DNA from: Rhizomys pruinosus
Taxonomy: Eukaryota; Chordata; Mammalia; Rodentia; Spalacidae
DNA length: 64,000 nucleotides
Direction of reading: 5' to 3'
Assembly (NCBI GenBank): GCA_009823505.1
Contig: VZQC01006589.1
Coordinates: forward strand, 8,056,330 to 8,120,329
The notes below the pieces were generated by a model. The model searched no databases and was not told the DNA's origin. It saw nothing but the letters and a program-made list of their open reading frames with translations. The position numbers were made by a program, and so were the translations under genes. Shown one piece after another: positions 46,509-56,269 of this stretch. Each line of letters opens with the position of its first letter. Position 1 is the first letter of the stretch.

Positions 46509-47685
46509 TCACTAGAGAATACCACCTTGGTAGATACCAAACAGTTAAATAAGCAGAAATGACCAAGAAGTTAGTATCAGCTGTTATTGGCTACCTTGAA
46601 GCTAACTCATAAATGAAATGTCTGAATGGACATCCTAAAGTGTTGATTCTTTCTGCTAGACATCAGAAAGGAAAGCAATGACAACCAATGCTAAGCCTTC
46701 AGTGGGAAACCATTGCCCAAAGAGCACATGAATCTACAAAAGATACTCTATCATAAAACATGCAGCGGAAATAGACATCTGCATGCTCCAAATAGATTTG
46801 TTTTACTGACCACAAGGCCCCACCCAGCACCAATCCCCAAGGCATTTTGGAACACTTGCTTGATAGTTCAAAGGTTCTGGTTACTATCAGATGAATCAAG
46901 GGCATCCGCTTCATAGGAAACAGGTTTCGGGAGCAGGTGAATGCCTGCTGACAGGGTCCTCTGATTGCCTCATGCTTCGCCAGCTCCCAGCTAGCACAGC
47001 CTCATGCAGCATGGCTGAAGACAATACCTCAAATACTTTTGAAACACAGGGTACCATCCTCTAGGACAAATCCTATACTGTGAATAAAATATCTACATTA
47101 CTGCATTTTCAGTACAAAAACACACATGACAATCATTTAGAAGTAGATCCAGCACTTACAGTAACTAAGGAGCAAATTGGTGCTTCTCACTCTGCAGCCA
47201 TGAGCTGTGCAGAGTCAGCTGTTCTCATCTTCCAAATCATATGTAGGACAGCTGAATAGACATGTAAACCATGCCAGCATGGTTATGTGATAGCCCAATG
47301 CTTTCAAAACGGATGCTTATTGTCCATCTGCAGGGAATTAATATGCAGAAAAATCTAAATATGCAAATAGGTATGTTTATTGTCCAAATGTAATCTATGC
47401 AATTTCTACATGCTTAGCTTGTTTAATAGCATTTTATTTCACAACATAGTGTATTCATTTCCAATATGATTAAATATTCTACAATATATTTATAGTTGCA
47501 TTAAGTTCTAGAATCTCACACTGTAATATAATAATGATAACATACTTCCTAAATTTGATGTTCATTTTAATGGTGCTCCCATTTTCTGTGTGGAGCATGT
47601 TATTGACCCCTCAACAGTATAATATGCAGAAATTCTTAGGATATACTTTGAGAAGAATCATGTACCCTGAAAATATTTTGATCTT
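46200..47685. other. unique-looking intergenic sequence with (GATA)n
   Basis: Only the tetranucleotide repeat and a short GGATG-rich run at 46,395-46,432 stand out. Confidence 0.4.
46471..46508 (+). repeat. (GATA)n microsatellite
   Basis: Nine uninterrupted GATA units. Confidence 0.95.
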
Positions 47686-47689
47686 CAGG

Positions 47690-48005
47690 GTTATAGGGAA
47701 TTATTAAAAATTGAGGGCACCAAGTCCTTATAGGTGAGTGTGTATCCTGATATAACTGCAGGAGCCAGGATAATGGAAAGGAACCCAGGAGGTAAAGGGA
47801 AAGAAGGAAACTGAGAGAGAAGAACAGTAGGAGACAGGGAGAAATGGATAAAATTGGGGTATTTAATGAATGTGGAAAGAGAATTATACAAGGAAATTTG
47901 ACGATAAAGGGAAAGAAAGAGCTCAAGAGAGGTAGGACTGGTATTATCAAGGGAGAAACGTGGAAAATAAGGACACTTTAAGTGGGGGGAGAATTAGACA
48001 GGGAA

Positions 48006-48042
<37 letters not shown>

Positions 48043-49090
48043 TATTAATATTGGCTAACTAGTAAAAAACCAGATGGAATCATATTAGTCAAACTACCTA
48101 AAGATAAATTACACATACAATATCTCTACATGAGTCCACGTGTACAGCTGAAAGCTACATAACAAGAAACAGTACCAGTCAGGAGAAACCTTGCTTTGAG
48201 TTGTTGGCCAGGATAGTCCAACAGACTCAGGCAATTACACAGGCTCTTGCCGCAGCCCTCAATTGCCTCCCAGACCATAAAGTTAAGACCCTACTGCTAC
48301 AGGCAGGACATACTTTGGAGACCAAATTTGGGGCAGTGGAGCTGGAACTGACCTGGAAGCCACTTCCCTTGAAGGCTGGCTGTCATAGCATTGGAAAGCA
48401 CTATGCAAGCTACTGTTCGGGGAGAACATCAATCAGTGGTCCAAAACCAGCTTTAAGACCAAAATACCCATATCCAGACCCACCACAGCATACCACATTG
48501 GTATGGTAGTGGCACTTTTATCTTGGGGGCAATCAATGGCGAACTAATTGGATTAAAGCCCACTCAATGGAAGGAAACTCATGTGTGGTACTGTTAACAC
48601 AGCCAAATACACATTGATGGAGAGATCATAGATCTTAGGGAAATCCCCAAGCTGTCACATCCCTAGACTAATGTAACTTCTTCCTAAGTGCAAAATATGT
48701 AGCCTTATATTTACAGACAAATACTCCAGTCACCACTCATCAAAGAAGCTTCTTTTGCACCAGAGACTATTACAGACTACCACAACTGGTCACACACAGA
48801 CATTGTGAATTGCCCACATCTAAGTGGCACATATAAAATGCAACCTCACATACAACATAGAACAAGGGGTAAAGAGGACACTAATGAATCACTCAATTCT
48901 CATTAATGAAGCTGTCTCAGGCAACAGACTTCCAGGTCACAAATGCCCAAATCACAGAGATTAGGAGTCTGCAGAGTGTGGGTCCTTGAACAGGACTCTT
49001 ATATTAAGCTTCATTCACCCAGGGCTCAGGAACCATTGTGGAGGATGGCATGAGAATAATGTAAGAGTCAAAGAGGTGGTGTATGACCAT
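47690..49090 (+). mobile_element. long L1 (Lx-type) 3' UTR
   Basis: Proximal part matches 35,775-36,075 and distal part (48,410-49,090) matches the reverse complement of 34,860-35,590. Landmarks include TATCCTGATATAACTGCAGG, a (GA)n run at 48,000-48,045, AAAGTTAAGACCCTACTGCT and GGAGCTGGAACTGACCTGG. The 102-codon frame at 48,201-48,509 is within it and is not a gene. Confidence 0.75.
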
Positions 49091-50549
49091 ATGAAAGTAG
49101 AGTCCTAAAAGATAGGGGGACCCTGCTCATATGAACCCACAGCAATTGTAGGGAAATCCAGCTTGAATTGTGGGCTGGATTTCCAACCAGCACCACATGG
49201 CCAAGAATCTGGCTCTGCCCCAAGGAGGAGCAAGCAGCATGGCCTAGGTACATGATACTGGGTGGAGCAAGGTGTGCAATGGCGTGGAGTTGGGAGGCTC
49301 ATGATTGGTCCTGGGAACTGATGTCATTTGGTTTATAAACACAAGCTGTAGCAATGAGTACATTTGAATTCCACAGTAACATCATCACAGGATTCCTGGC
49401 CATTACTTTTATTAATTATCGCACAGATACAGGCTAAGTTAGGCCTGCATATCATTTGGGTGGCCAGTGTGATTGGAAAGAGATTCCTGTGCAGATCACC
49501 AACCTGGGTAGCTGGTGTTGTGAGTGAAATTTCTGTTCTGGCTCTGGGCAGGTGAAAAGTCATGGCCAAGAATAGAACACGTGTCTCGTGGGTCCAGGCT
49601 AAGAGCCTAAGTTGGAATTATCACTTAGGCAGAGCTACAGGAAGTAGCCGGCTGGTCTCTGCACTGAGAGGCCAGCTCCTCACAGCAACTATGGGCAGGT
49701 GCTGTGTCCCCCTCCCCCTTAGCAGGGATGCATGGTCCCTGTTCGGCATAAAAAGAAAAGCTTCCTACATAATGGCACCACCAACATGCAGCATGGAGAC
49801 CAGTTTGGTAAGTTAGAATCTCTGCAAGATGGGAAATGATACCTTTCAGGAAGCTATGTTTCAGGAGGAATTGTTTTGTGATGTATGACATGTGTTTGTT
49901 GACTGTGTGCTGTGGTTTGCTGTGGCTGTTGTGTTTCAAGTTGTGGCATGGAGATGGTTTAGCATCTCCAAATCAGTGAAGGCACGGACTAAGGATGGAT
50001 GCAGAGGGAATTCTCATATTGACTCTGCTGATGCGCCTGTGGATGGCGCTGATGGGGACTTGGCCTATGTGCTGGAGACCCTTTCTCTGATAGGCTTTGG
50101 GAAGCATACATTCTCTTGTGGGTTTTCACCCACTCTGCAGAACACCATTATGGACCCCATAGGTGCCGTTTGGCTTCCCTGGATTGGGGGCATCTGTTGC
50201 TTCCCCAGCCTTCCCAGGTGGTGGGTTTTCAGAGAAACTGTGAGAGGAGCCCTTCCTCTCCAATCCACTTGCCTTCTAGAGGTTTTGAAATGGGCTCAGA
50301 ACCTGCCCTGAAGCCCTGGCTTCTGCCTTCTCACCACAGTTCAGGTGGCGAAGGTCACAGAGGCAGGGAGGCTGGGCTGGGCTGGGCGTGCCAGTGGAGC
50401 AAGCTCAAGCCTTTTGCTGCCAGCCTTCTATAGAGTTGCACCTTTGCACAGGCCAGCTTGGGTTGTGGAAGCAACTCCTTACAGGAATTAGTCTACCAAC
50501 TTTGACTTGCATGGAAACTTGTGAAAAGCCAGCCACAGTCTATTAAGGG

Positions 50550-50750
50550 CTGTGATTGGGGTGACTGGTGAAACTACGGATGTATAGTCTGGACACTTAT
50601 TTGATAAACTTGATTGAACATACAAGCCCCCCCCCAGCTGGATGGTGGGATCCTTGGGCTGTGTGGGTTTGGGCGCAACTGCTTGCAGGTTGGTTTTACA
50701 AGAAGGATGCTTGTACTCATAAATTATTACTTATTGTTAAAAAATAAAAA
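50550..50750 (+). repeat. family-R terminal block, plus orientation
   Basis: GATTGGGGTGACTGG, ATTGAACATACAAGCCCCC, GGTTTGGGCGCAACTGC and ACTTATTGTTA match 8,320-8,525, 63,640-63,840 and, inverted, 53,180-53,421. Confidence 0.8.
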
Positions 50751-50935
50751 ATAATAAAGAAGTAATTTAAAAAAGGCACTCCTTAAAAAATTTTCTGTAA
50801 ATAGTGTTAAATAGTGTAAAATAGTGCTTAATTCTGCTAAAGTTTCCTTTTTGTCTGCTAAACTTCCCCCAAAATCTCTTCTAGAGGCCAGTCTTCTGTG
50901 ATGCAAATTGAGTTTGTAAATTCCAGGCTTGTAGA

Positions 50936-51060
50936 GCCTGGTGTGGTGGCCCATGCCTTTAATCCAAGCAGATGCCTGTGAGTTCAGGACCAACCTCATC
51001 TACCAGGCCCAGCTCTGACTGTGGGCAAGCCCTGCTTTGAAAACACCAAAGGCAAAATAT
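50936..51060 (+). mobile_element. B1 fragment
   Basis: GAGCCTGGTGTGGTGGCCCATGCC, CTTTAATCCAAGC and CCAACCTCATCTACC; a shortened, diverged B1. A related scrap is at 56,925-56,990. Confidence 0.7.
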
Positions 51061-51941
51061 GAAGCTGTTACATTTTTCAGTTTGTAGCTGTTTGTAAATA
51101 CTCTGGCTAATCTAGTCCCTTTCCCCTCAGGAAACACCAGAAACAACGGATGTCCAATGGGGAAGGGCTGGCTTTACTGTATTCTCTGTGTGACTGGAAA
51201 AGCCGCTCTCAGGCACTCTTGCCCTGGAGCATCTTTCGTTGTGTTTCGAAGGTACAGCTTTGATTCCAATACTTAGGAGACAGAAGGTGGACCTCTGTGA
51301 AGACTCAAGCCCAACCATAACTGTGGAAATGACCTTTTCTCATTGAGCATAAGACAATAATGTAACTTTCTTCCCACAGATTGGTCTCACAACATTTTTT
51401 CCTTAGTACATATGTTTGTGGATGCTTGTATGTAGGTGTGCATGTACACATATGTGTATAGATGTATGAGTATTTTGTTTAACCCCTATAACTTTCTAAA
51501 CTCCTGTGTTTTAAAATGTCAACTATAAATCACTTTACAGATTCAACCTATACAAAACTTGGTTTATACTTTTTGGTGTTAACAATCTTTAATTGGATTT
51601 ATGTAAATGTTAATATGCATTTGTACAAATCTAAAAAGTCTCTGAGCTGGAACTGGCCCCTCCAACTTGGATGCAGCTCTATTAATTAGTTAAACTTCTA
51701 TGGTCATTTGTGTAATTTACTTGTCTTGGTTAAAAAAATTACTAATTATACAAGTGCTGTTACAGTTAACTGTATGTATTTATGGATGTATGGTACCACT
51801 ATCAACTACACTCCTTCCATGCCTGAGACAAAAACTAACATTGGTTTTAAGAAATAATCTTATTTTAATTTAGATATAATTTAAAGTATGGTTAAATGTG
51901 AATTGTAAAACATTTAACAGCTAAGTAAAGCATCTTTTTTT

Positions 51942-52336
51942 CTTTACTGGAGGGAGGCCCCATCTTCACACAGGTAATGGCCACTCTCTGCCTTCCATGC
52001 CCCAGCAATTCCTCTGTCCTCCCCACAACCCCTCTCATAACTCAGGCAGTGTGCCTCCTCCCCATCTCTCGCACCCCCTCCCCTGCCATCCCAAACTCTC
52101 TGCCTACCATGCCTGACCAGAGCACGACACCTCCAGCCTCTCCATTGCAACCCCCACTGCTGTGGCCAGAAGCCCCTCACCAGCCTATGAAGAGTGCGCT
52201 AAGCACTACCAGCAGCAAGACCAGCAGCATGGAGAGAAGCAGAGGCGTTTAGGTCTGGGTCCTGCCCAGCCTGGCCCTAGACCCCGTCATGCCAGGCCCC
52301 ATCACCTGAATTGGGCAGGGCCTCCACCCAGTAAAG
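51942..52336. mobile_element. 395-bp insertion with terminal inverted repeats
   Basis: Left end CTTTACTGGAGGGAGGCCC and right end GGGCCTCCACCCAGTAAAG are inverted copies with two mismatches in 19. The same place in 61,484-61,660 lacks it, and AGTAAAGCA occurs next to both ends. Much more GC-rich than its surroundings. Possible non-autonomous DNA transposon or captured fold-back segment. Confidence 0.55.
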
Positions 52337-53179
52337 CAGCTTTAAAACAGGGTTTTGTACCAGGCCTGGAAAAACCACCTCCAAGGACTGAAAGGAAAAT
52401 GATTGTTATAAACCCAGTTTATAAGATTTATAGTGATGTTTGAAATAAGTATTACACGTTTATATAGAGATATTTAAGTAGAGATTTATACAGAAATACA
52501 AATAAATAAATATAAGTTAATGGTCTTGATTTCTCTGAAGTCACAGCCTAGTGAAAGAATTTTAAGGAAAGTTTAATTGATGTGTGGTTAATGGGTATCC
52601 AAAGTTGCCAAAACTTTGTCTACATATTATATGGTATATTAGGACTTAATTAAAGTAAAAATGTCTATATTAAACAACATTAGTTAAAAGGGTTTTAATA
52701 AAAGTACTAATACATTTAAGCTAATTGGAAATATAAATTGTTGTCCACATTTGTTTTACTTAATAATTTGTATAATAATAACTTTGGGGTTAATGCATAC
52801 AAATGTTTTATATAATTTTTGTGTTGTACAATATCATCTTGTAACATTTTCTTTTACCTGTAGGATGATTTAACTAAGATAATTAACTTTGCTTCCCAAA
52901 TTAACATGCAGTCAATGATAAACAGCTTGGGTAAATTTAATGAAAATTTCCACCTTGATTCCTGCCTATAAGTATGTGTAGTACAACTGCCTTTTTGAGA
53001 TTCATGGGTCAAAAAAATAGAAACCTAAAATAAAAAAGGGGGGGATACAGTTGGATACAGTTATATATTATACCTTTTGTCAAATTTTCCATTTAAATAT
53101 TTTTATGCGTTTTCACAGGACTTTTGGTTTTTAATATTGTATTAATTAATTTTTTCCTATTACTTTTTTTCATTTTTTA

Positions 53180-53421
53180 ACAATAAGTAATAATTTATGA
53201 GTACAAGCATCCTTCATGTAAAACCAATTTGCAAGCAGTTGTGCCCAAACCCACACAGCCCAAGGGCCCCACCATCCAGCTGGGGGGCTTGTATGTTCAA
53301 TCAAGTTGATCAAATAAGTGTCCAGTCTATATTGCTGTAGTTTCACCATTCACCCCAATGGCAGCCCTTACATTCTACCAAGCCCCCTCTTCCACAGATT
53401 GTTCCCTAGGCTTAGAAAAGG
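53180..53421 (-). repeat. inverted family-R terminal block next to 5' LTR
   Basis: Reverse complement of 63,600-63,840 (CCCAAACCCACACAGCCC, GGGGGGCTTGTATGTTCAATC, CCACAGATTGTTCCCTAGGC). It ends exactly where the LTR starts. Confidence 0.8.
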
Positions 53422-53842
53422 TGTTAGGAGCTGTAAGCCTGCTCGTAAAGAGTTAACTCTGAAATAGCTTCAGAACTGTCCTCTAAAGATGCAGATATGC
53501 AGAGAAGCTTCCTACCTGCATACCTGAGGTTCCGGAGGTAGCTTATCACAAGTAAACAGCTTCTGCTGGAAGCCAGCAGCCCGCGGAGGAAGCTTATCGT
53601 GGGCAATCTCTGCCGGTGCGAGCAGCCAGCCCCGATAAACTTTAACTTTTACAAGACCTACCTTCCACCCCCTCCCCTCTTCCTGATTCTTCCCGCCTTT
53701 TGCCAAATATATACTGCTGTCATAATTCAATAAATCAGACTTTGACAACCTTGCAAAGTCTCGTTCTTTTCTCTCGCTTATCTGCAGGTTTGGGGGTTCC
53801 CTCGGGTACCCAACGTTACATGACCCGTAGACAGGGTCATAT
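53422..53842 (+). repeat. 5' LTR
   Basis: Begins TGTTAGGAGCTGTAAGCC and runs to GGGTCAT just before the primer-binding site. A weak TATA-like ATATATA is at about 53,706 and AATAAA at 53,729-53,734. About 80-85% alike with the 3' LTR by eye, so the element is not young or the LTRs are not sisters. The last bases (TGTTACA in the 3' LTR) are changed. Confidence 0.9.
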
Positions 53843-53860
53843 TGGCGCCCGACGTAGGGG
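53843..53860 (+). other. primer-binding site, lysine-tRNA type
   Basis: TGGCGCCCGACGTAGGGG directly after the LTR. TGGCGCCC is the complement of the 3' end of lysine tRNAs; the following ACGT-GGGG part fits the Lys1,2 type better than Lys3, with an inserted A and one change. Confidence 0.8.
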
Positions 53861-53863
53861 CTC

Positions 53864-53870
53864 GAGGTAA
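53864..53870 (+). promoter_or_regulatory. putative major splice donor in leader
   Basis: GAG|GTAAGA, with GT at 53,867, a consensus-like donor placed between the primer-binding site and gag as in retroviruses. A second, AGTAAGT at 54,061, lies just before gag. Confidence 0.5.
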
Positions 53871-53927
53871 GAGACCCCTCTACCAGACAAGGAACACGGA
53901 GGTCCGGCCGGACGACTTAAGACCGAA

Positions 53928-54060
53928 GGGCGCTCCCATCAGAGGAGCGCGGAAAACCTCGGTAATGAGAGGGCGCTTCGCCATCAGCGGAGCGTGGAAA
54001 ACCTCGGAAAAGAGAGGAACCTCCGCCACCCACGGAGTGCAGAATCCTCGAGAAGTAGGA
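53928..54060 (+). repeat. three 45-bp leader repeats with hairpins
   Basis: GGAGCGCGGAAAACCTCGG at 53,944 recurs as GGAGCGTGGAAAACCTCGG at 53,989 and more loosely at 54,034. Each copy has inverted arms around a 7-base loop: 53,930-53,936 with 53,944-53,950; 53,973-53,980 with 53,988-53,995; 54,021-54,025 with 54,033-54,037. Location suggests RNA packaging or dimerisation, which is inference. Confidence 0.75.
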
Positions 54061-54114
54061 AGTAAGTGGTTCTTTGTCTCATATTAAAGATAGGCCAACT
54101 GGCTCATAGTAAAA

Positions 54115-54290
54115 ATGGGCCAGTCGCTGTCTAAAGAAGAGAAATTTATTCAACACTTTAAGACAGCTTTCAGGGAGAGAGGAATTAGGGTTAAGAAATA
54201 GGATTTAACTAGATTTTTTATATTCATAGGAGATACATGTCCCTGGGTGGTCCTTTATGGGCCCTCAATTCACCCCAAAGACTGTTATTA
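54115..54290 (+). pseudogene. gag: ERV gag matrix start, disrupted
   Basis: ATG at 54,115 opens a frame beginning MGQSLSKEEKF, the myristoylation-type start (glycine at position 2) of a betaretrovirus-like Gag matrix domain, which would bind the inner plasma membrane. An in-frame TAG at 54,199 (codon 29) stops it. The same frame continues after the stop with a CPWVV motif near 54,237, typical of the matrix end, then loses homology near 54,280. Truncated compared with a full Gag of several hundred residues; no capsid or zinc-knuckle region was recognised. Start chosen from the glycine context and its position just after the leader. Confidence 0.8.
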
Positions 54291-54299
54291 ATGAGATAA

Positions 54300-54776
54300 T
54301 TCAGAACCCCCTCCCCCCTGCGCGCACTCGCTGCGGGCTCCGTCCCCAATTGCCCTAAGCCAGACACCCCAGGCACTGCCTGTCAGCCCCCCAAAGAGAT
54401 CCATTTCCTCTGCCCTATAAAGCAGCTCCCCCCCTTTTTTTTGCAGCCAAACTTGGCGCTGCTTCCTCCCCTAAGCTCTCCATGCCCTCCCAGGCTGGCC
54501 CCCCACAGCGTATCTGCGGCCGCCCCTCTGCCAGAGTACCAGCTCGAGTTCCCCAGGGGCGCGGGCTATGCCAAGGAGCTCACTGGGCGGCCCAGGTGCC
54601 CGGCGTTCGCCATCTCGCAACACCTCCCAGCGGGACAGGCTGAGCTCGCCCTACAAGCCACTGTTCCCTTATTTCAGTTACCGGATCCCATTCCAAAACC
54701 ACCGAGAAAGATTTTAACGAGGCTGTCTCCAAACTCTGATAAGGGAGAGACAGAACCAGAAGGAAAGACCAAGTAA
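54300..54776 (+). pseudogene. GC-rich, proline-rich gag-like remnant
   Basis: The frame 54,441-54,776 gives a product full of Pro and Ala (for example PLPEYQLEFPRG, PLFQLPDPIPKPPRK), the kind of region found between matrix and capsid in betaretroviral Gag. It lacks conserved catalytic or metal-binding motifs, and its ATG follows a CCTATAAAG box (about 54,414) and a TTTTTTTTGCAG acceptor-like run. It is a sharp GC-rich island in AT-rich DNA. It could instead be a captured cellular segment. Confidence 0.4.
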
Positions 54777-54953
54777 GTCGATAGCCAAGAAAAAAAAAAA
54801 AAAAAAATACAAAATCCATCATATTAAGATGCCAGGCAGCAGGCCCTGCTTAACATAACTGTTAGTTAAGGTGGAACAGACATTTAGTAAATCAATCCAA
54901 CATTTGGTGACTTTGAGTACAAAAGTGTTTTAATGGAGTTAACTAAAAAATGT

Positions 54954-55072
54954 CATATGTCTATGCTAGCTGTCTGTGTGTTAACTCTTCTCTCATGTGT
55001 CTGATTTTTGTCTCCATATGTCTATGCTAGCTGTCTGTGTGTTAACTGTTCTCTCAGGTGTCTGATTTTTGT
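54954..55072 (+). repeat. 61-bp tandem duplication
   Basis: CATATGTCTATGCTAGCTGT, GTTAACT(C/G)TTCTCTCA and TGTCTGATTTTTGT occur in two adjacent copies, at 54,954 and 55,015. Confidence 0.9.
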
Positions 55073-55267
55073 TTCTGTTGGTTTCTGTTAAAAGTGGCCA
55101 CTTCAAAGTTTTTTTTTATTCTATATTGTGCACATAAATTAAGCTTACTTTCGGCATGCCTCTTAAACTTTTTTAAAGGCCTAATTTGAACCCGGGTTCC
55201 TAAGTTCCTACAAAAACTTCTAAACTAGTTTTCTAAAGGTTTTATTTGTTATCTGTTAAGACTGGAT

Positions 55268-55395
55268 AGAACCGGGCGTGGTGGCGCACGCCTTTAATCC
55301 TAGCCCTTGGGAAACAAAGGCAGGCTAATCTTTGTAAAGCCAAACGGGTCTACAGAGCGAGCTCCAGGACAGCTGGGGCTACGAGGAGTTGTGGA
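55268..55395 (+). mobile_element. B1 SINE in the ERV interior
   Basis: AACCGGGCGTGGTGGCGCACGCC, CCTTTAATCCTAGCCCTTGG and CTCCAGGACAGCTGGGGCTAC; no A-rich tail. Confidence 0.88.
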
Positions 55396-55399
55396 TGTT

Positions 55400-55975
55400 T
55401 TCAGACAAAAAGGGTATAAAAAAGATAAACAAGGGACTAAAATTGTGCTGTTTTTACTGATTAAAGAAAGGAAAAGCCTATTCTAAGTCTCTGATGAAAA
55501 AAAAAGACAGGTTAGAGATTTTTGTGATATCACAAAGGACCAGAGATAATCTGCTTCTTACAGGCTAGTAAAATTTGCATCAGCAGTCTGCCTTGGGAGG
55601 AGGTCTTTAGAGCTTGGAAAATTCCTGAGCACTCTGGCAACCTTTCCATCTTTGCTGGAGACTGATTTTGGAGTCTGGCATCTGGATCAGTGGGGTGTTG
55701 CATGGCTTCCAGGGGTGCATTACAGGCTCTTGCCTCCAAGGAGCAAGGGAGAACAGTCTGGAGCAGCTTTTTGGGGCTCTATTATAATAGTTTCTGCAAG
55801 AATTTTTGAGCCTGTTTCTCCTCCCTCCCTTCCTCCTCATGGGAGGAAAAGGGACCTCTCTGGGTCTGCCCCCACCTTGCTGATCAGGCTGGCAAACTGT
55901 GTGTTTGTGTTAAGGAAGGATTGGTCTCAAAGAAGTAGGTGGATCAGGTTCGTAAAGACTGTGCTTCATGTTTTT
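55400..55975 (+). other. unassigned ERV interior sequence
   Basis: No protease, reverse transcriptase, RNase H or integrase motif recognised. Short frames on both strands have no support. May be an older part of family R. Confidence 0.35.
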
Positions 55976-55980
55976 GGTCT

Positions 55981-56022
55981 CCTGGCTGGGCGTGGTGGCA
56001 CACGCCTTTAATCCTAGCACAG
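55981..56022 (+). mobile_element. B1 head fragment
   Basis: CTGGCTGGGCGTGGTGGCACACGCC, CTTTAATCCTAGCAC, then stops; only the first ~40 bases remain. Confidence 0.75.
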
Positions 56023-56269
56023 CCAGGGTCTTTGGGTGCAGAGAACATTACTATAAAATTTCTGAGTTCTGTTACAAACTTAAGAGTCATATTTTACCCT
56101 GATTTAGGTTTTCATCTCTAATTTAGAGTTTTCATCAAGGTGCTAAAATTTGGGGTTTGAAACTAGTTAAACATATTTGTTTCATGGAGCTGTTTAAATG
56201 AATAGGCTTGCATCTAATGCTAATGATTTACTTGATAATTGTATCTGGAAAAGAGGGACCTGTGGGTCT

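Larger units (their letters stand above)
49100..53060 (+). repeat. family-R repeat copy (upstream of the ERV)
   Basis: Matches the LTR-bounded copy (49,796-50,530 with 56,270-56,960; GAGACCAGTTTGGTAAG, GTTGACTGTGTGCTGTGGTTTGC) and 61,484-63,000 (from 51,768, ACTAACATTGGTTTTAAG). Also similar to 5,820-5,940 in the palindrome (GGGAACTGATGTCAT). It carries a B1 fragment and a 395-bp insertion, and ends at a polypurine-tract-like run (53,027-53,045). Several short frames lie in it without support. Family not identified. Confidence 0.7.

Noticed and set aside
48201..48509. 102-codon frame in the 48-kb region as a gene
   Set aside because: Sits inside an L1 3' UTR that recurs, without the frame, at 34,860-35,590.
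52162..52443. Gln/Pro-rich frame at 52,162-52,443 as a gag domain
   Set aside because: It straddles the end of the TIR-bounded insertion and R sequence, so the frame is a join of unrelated DNA; no retroviral motif seen.
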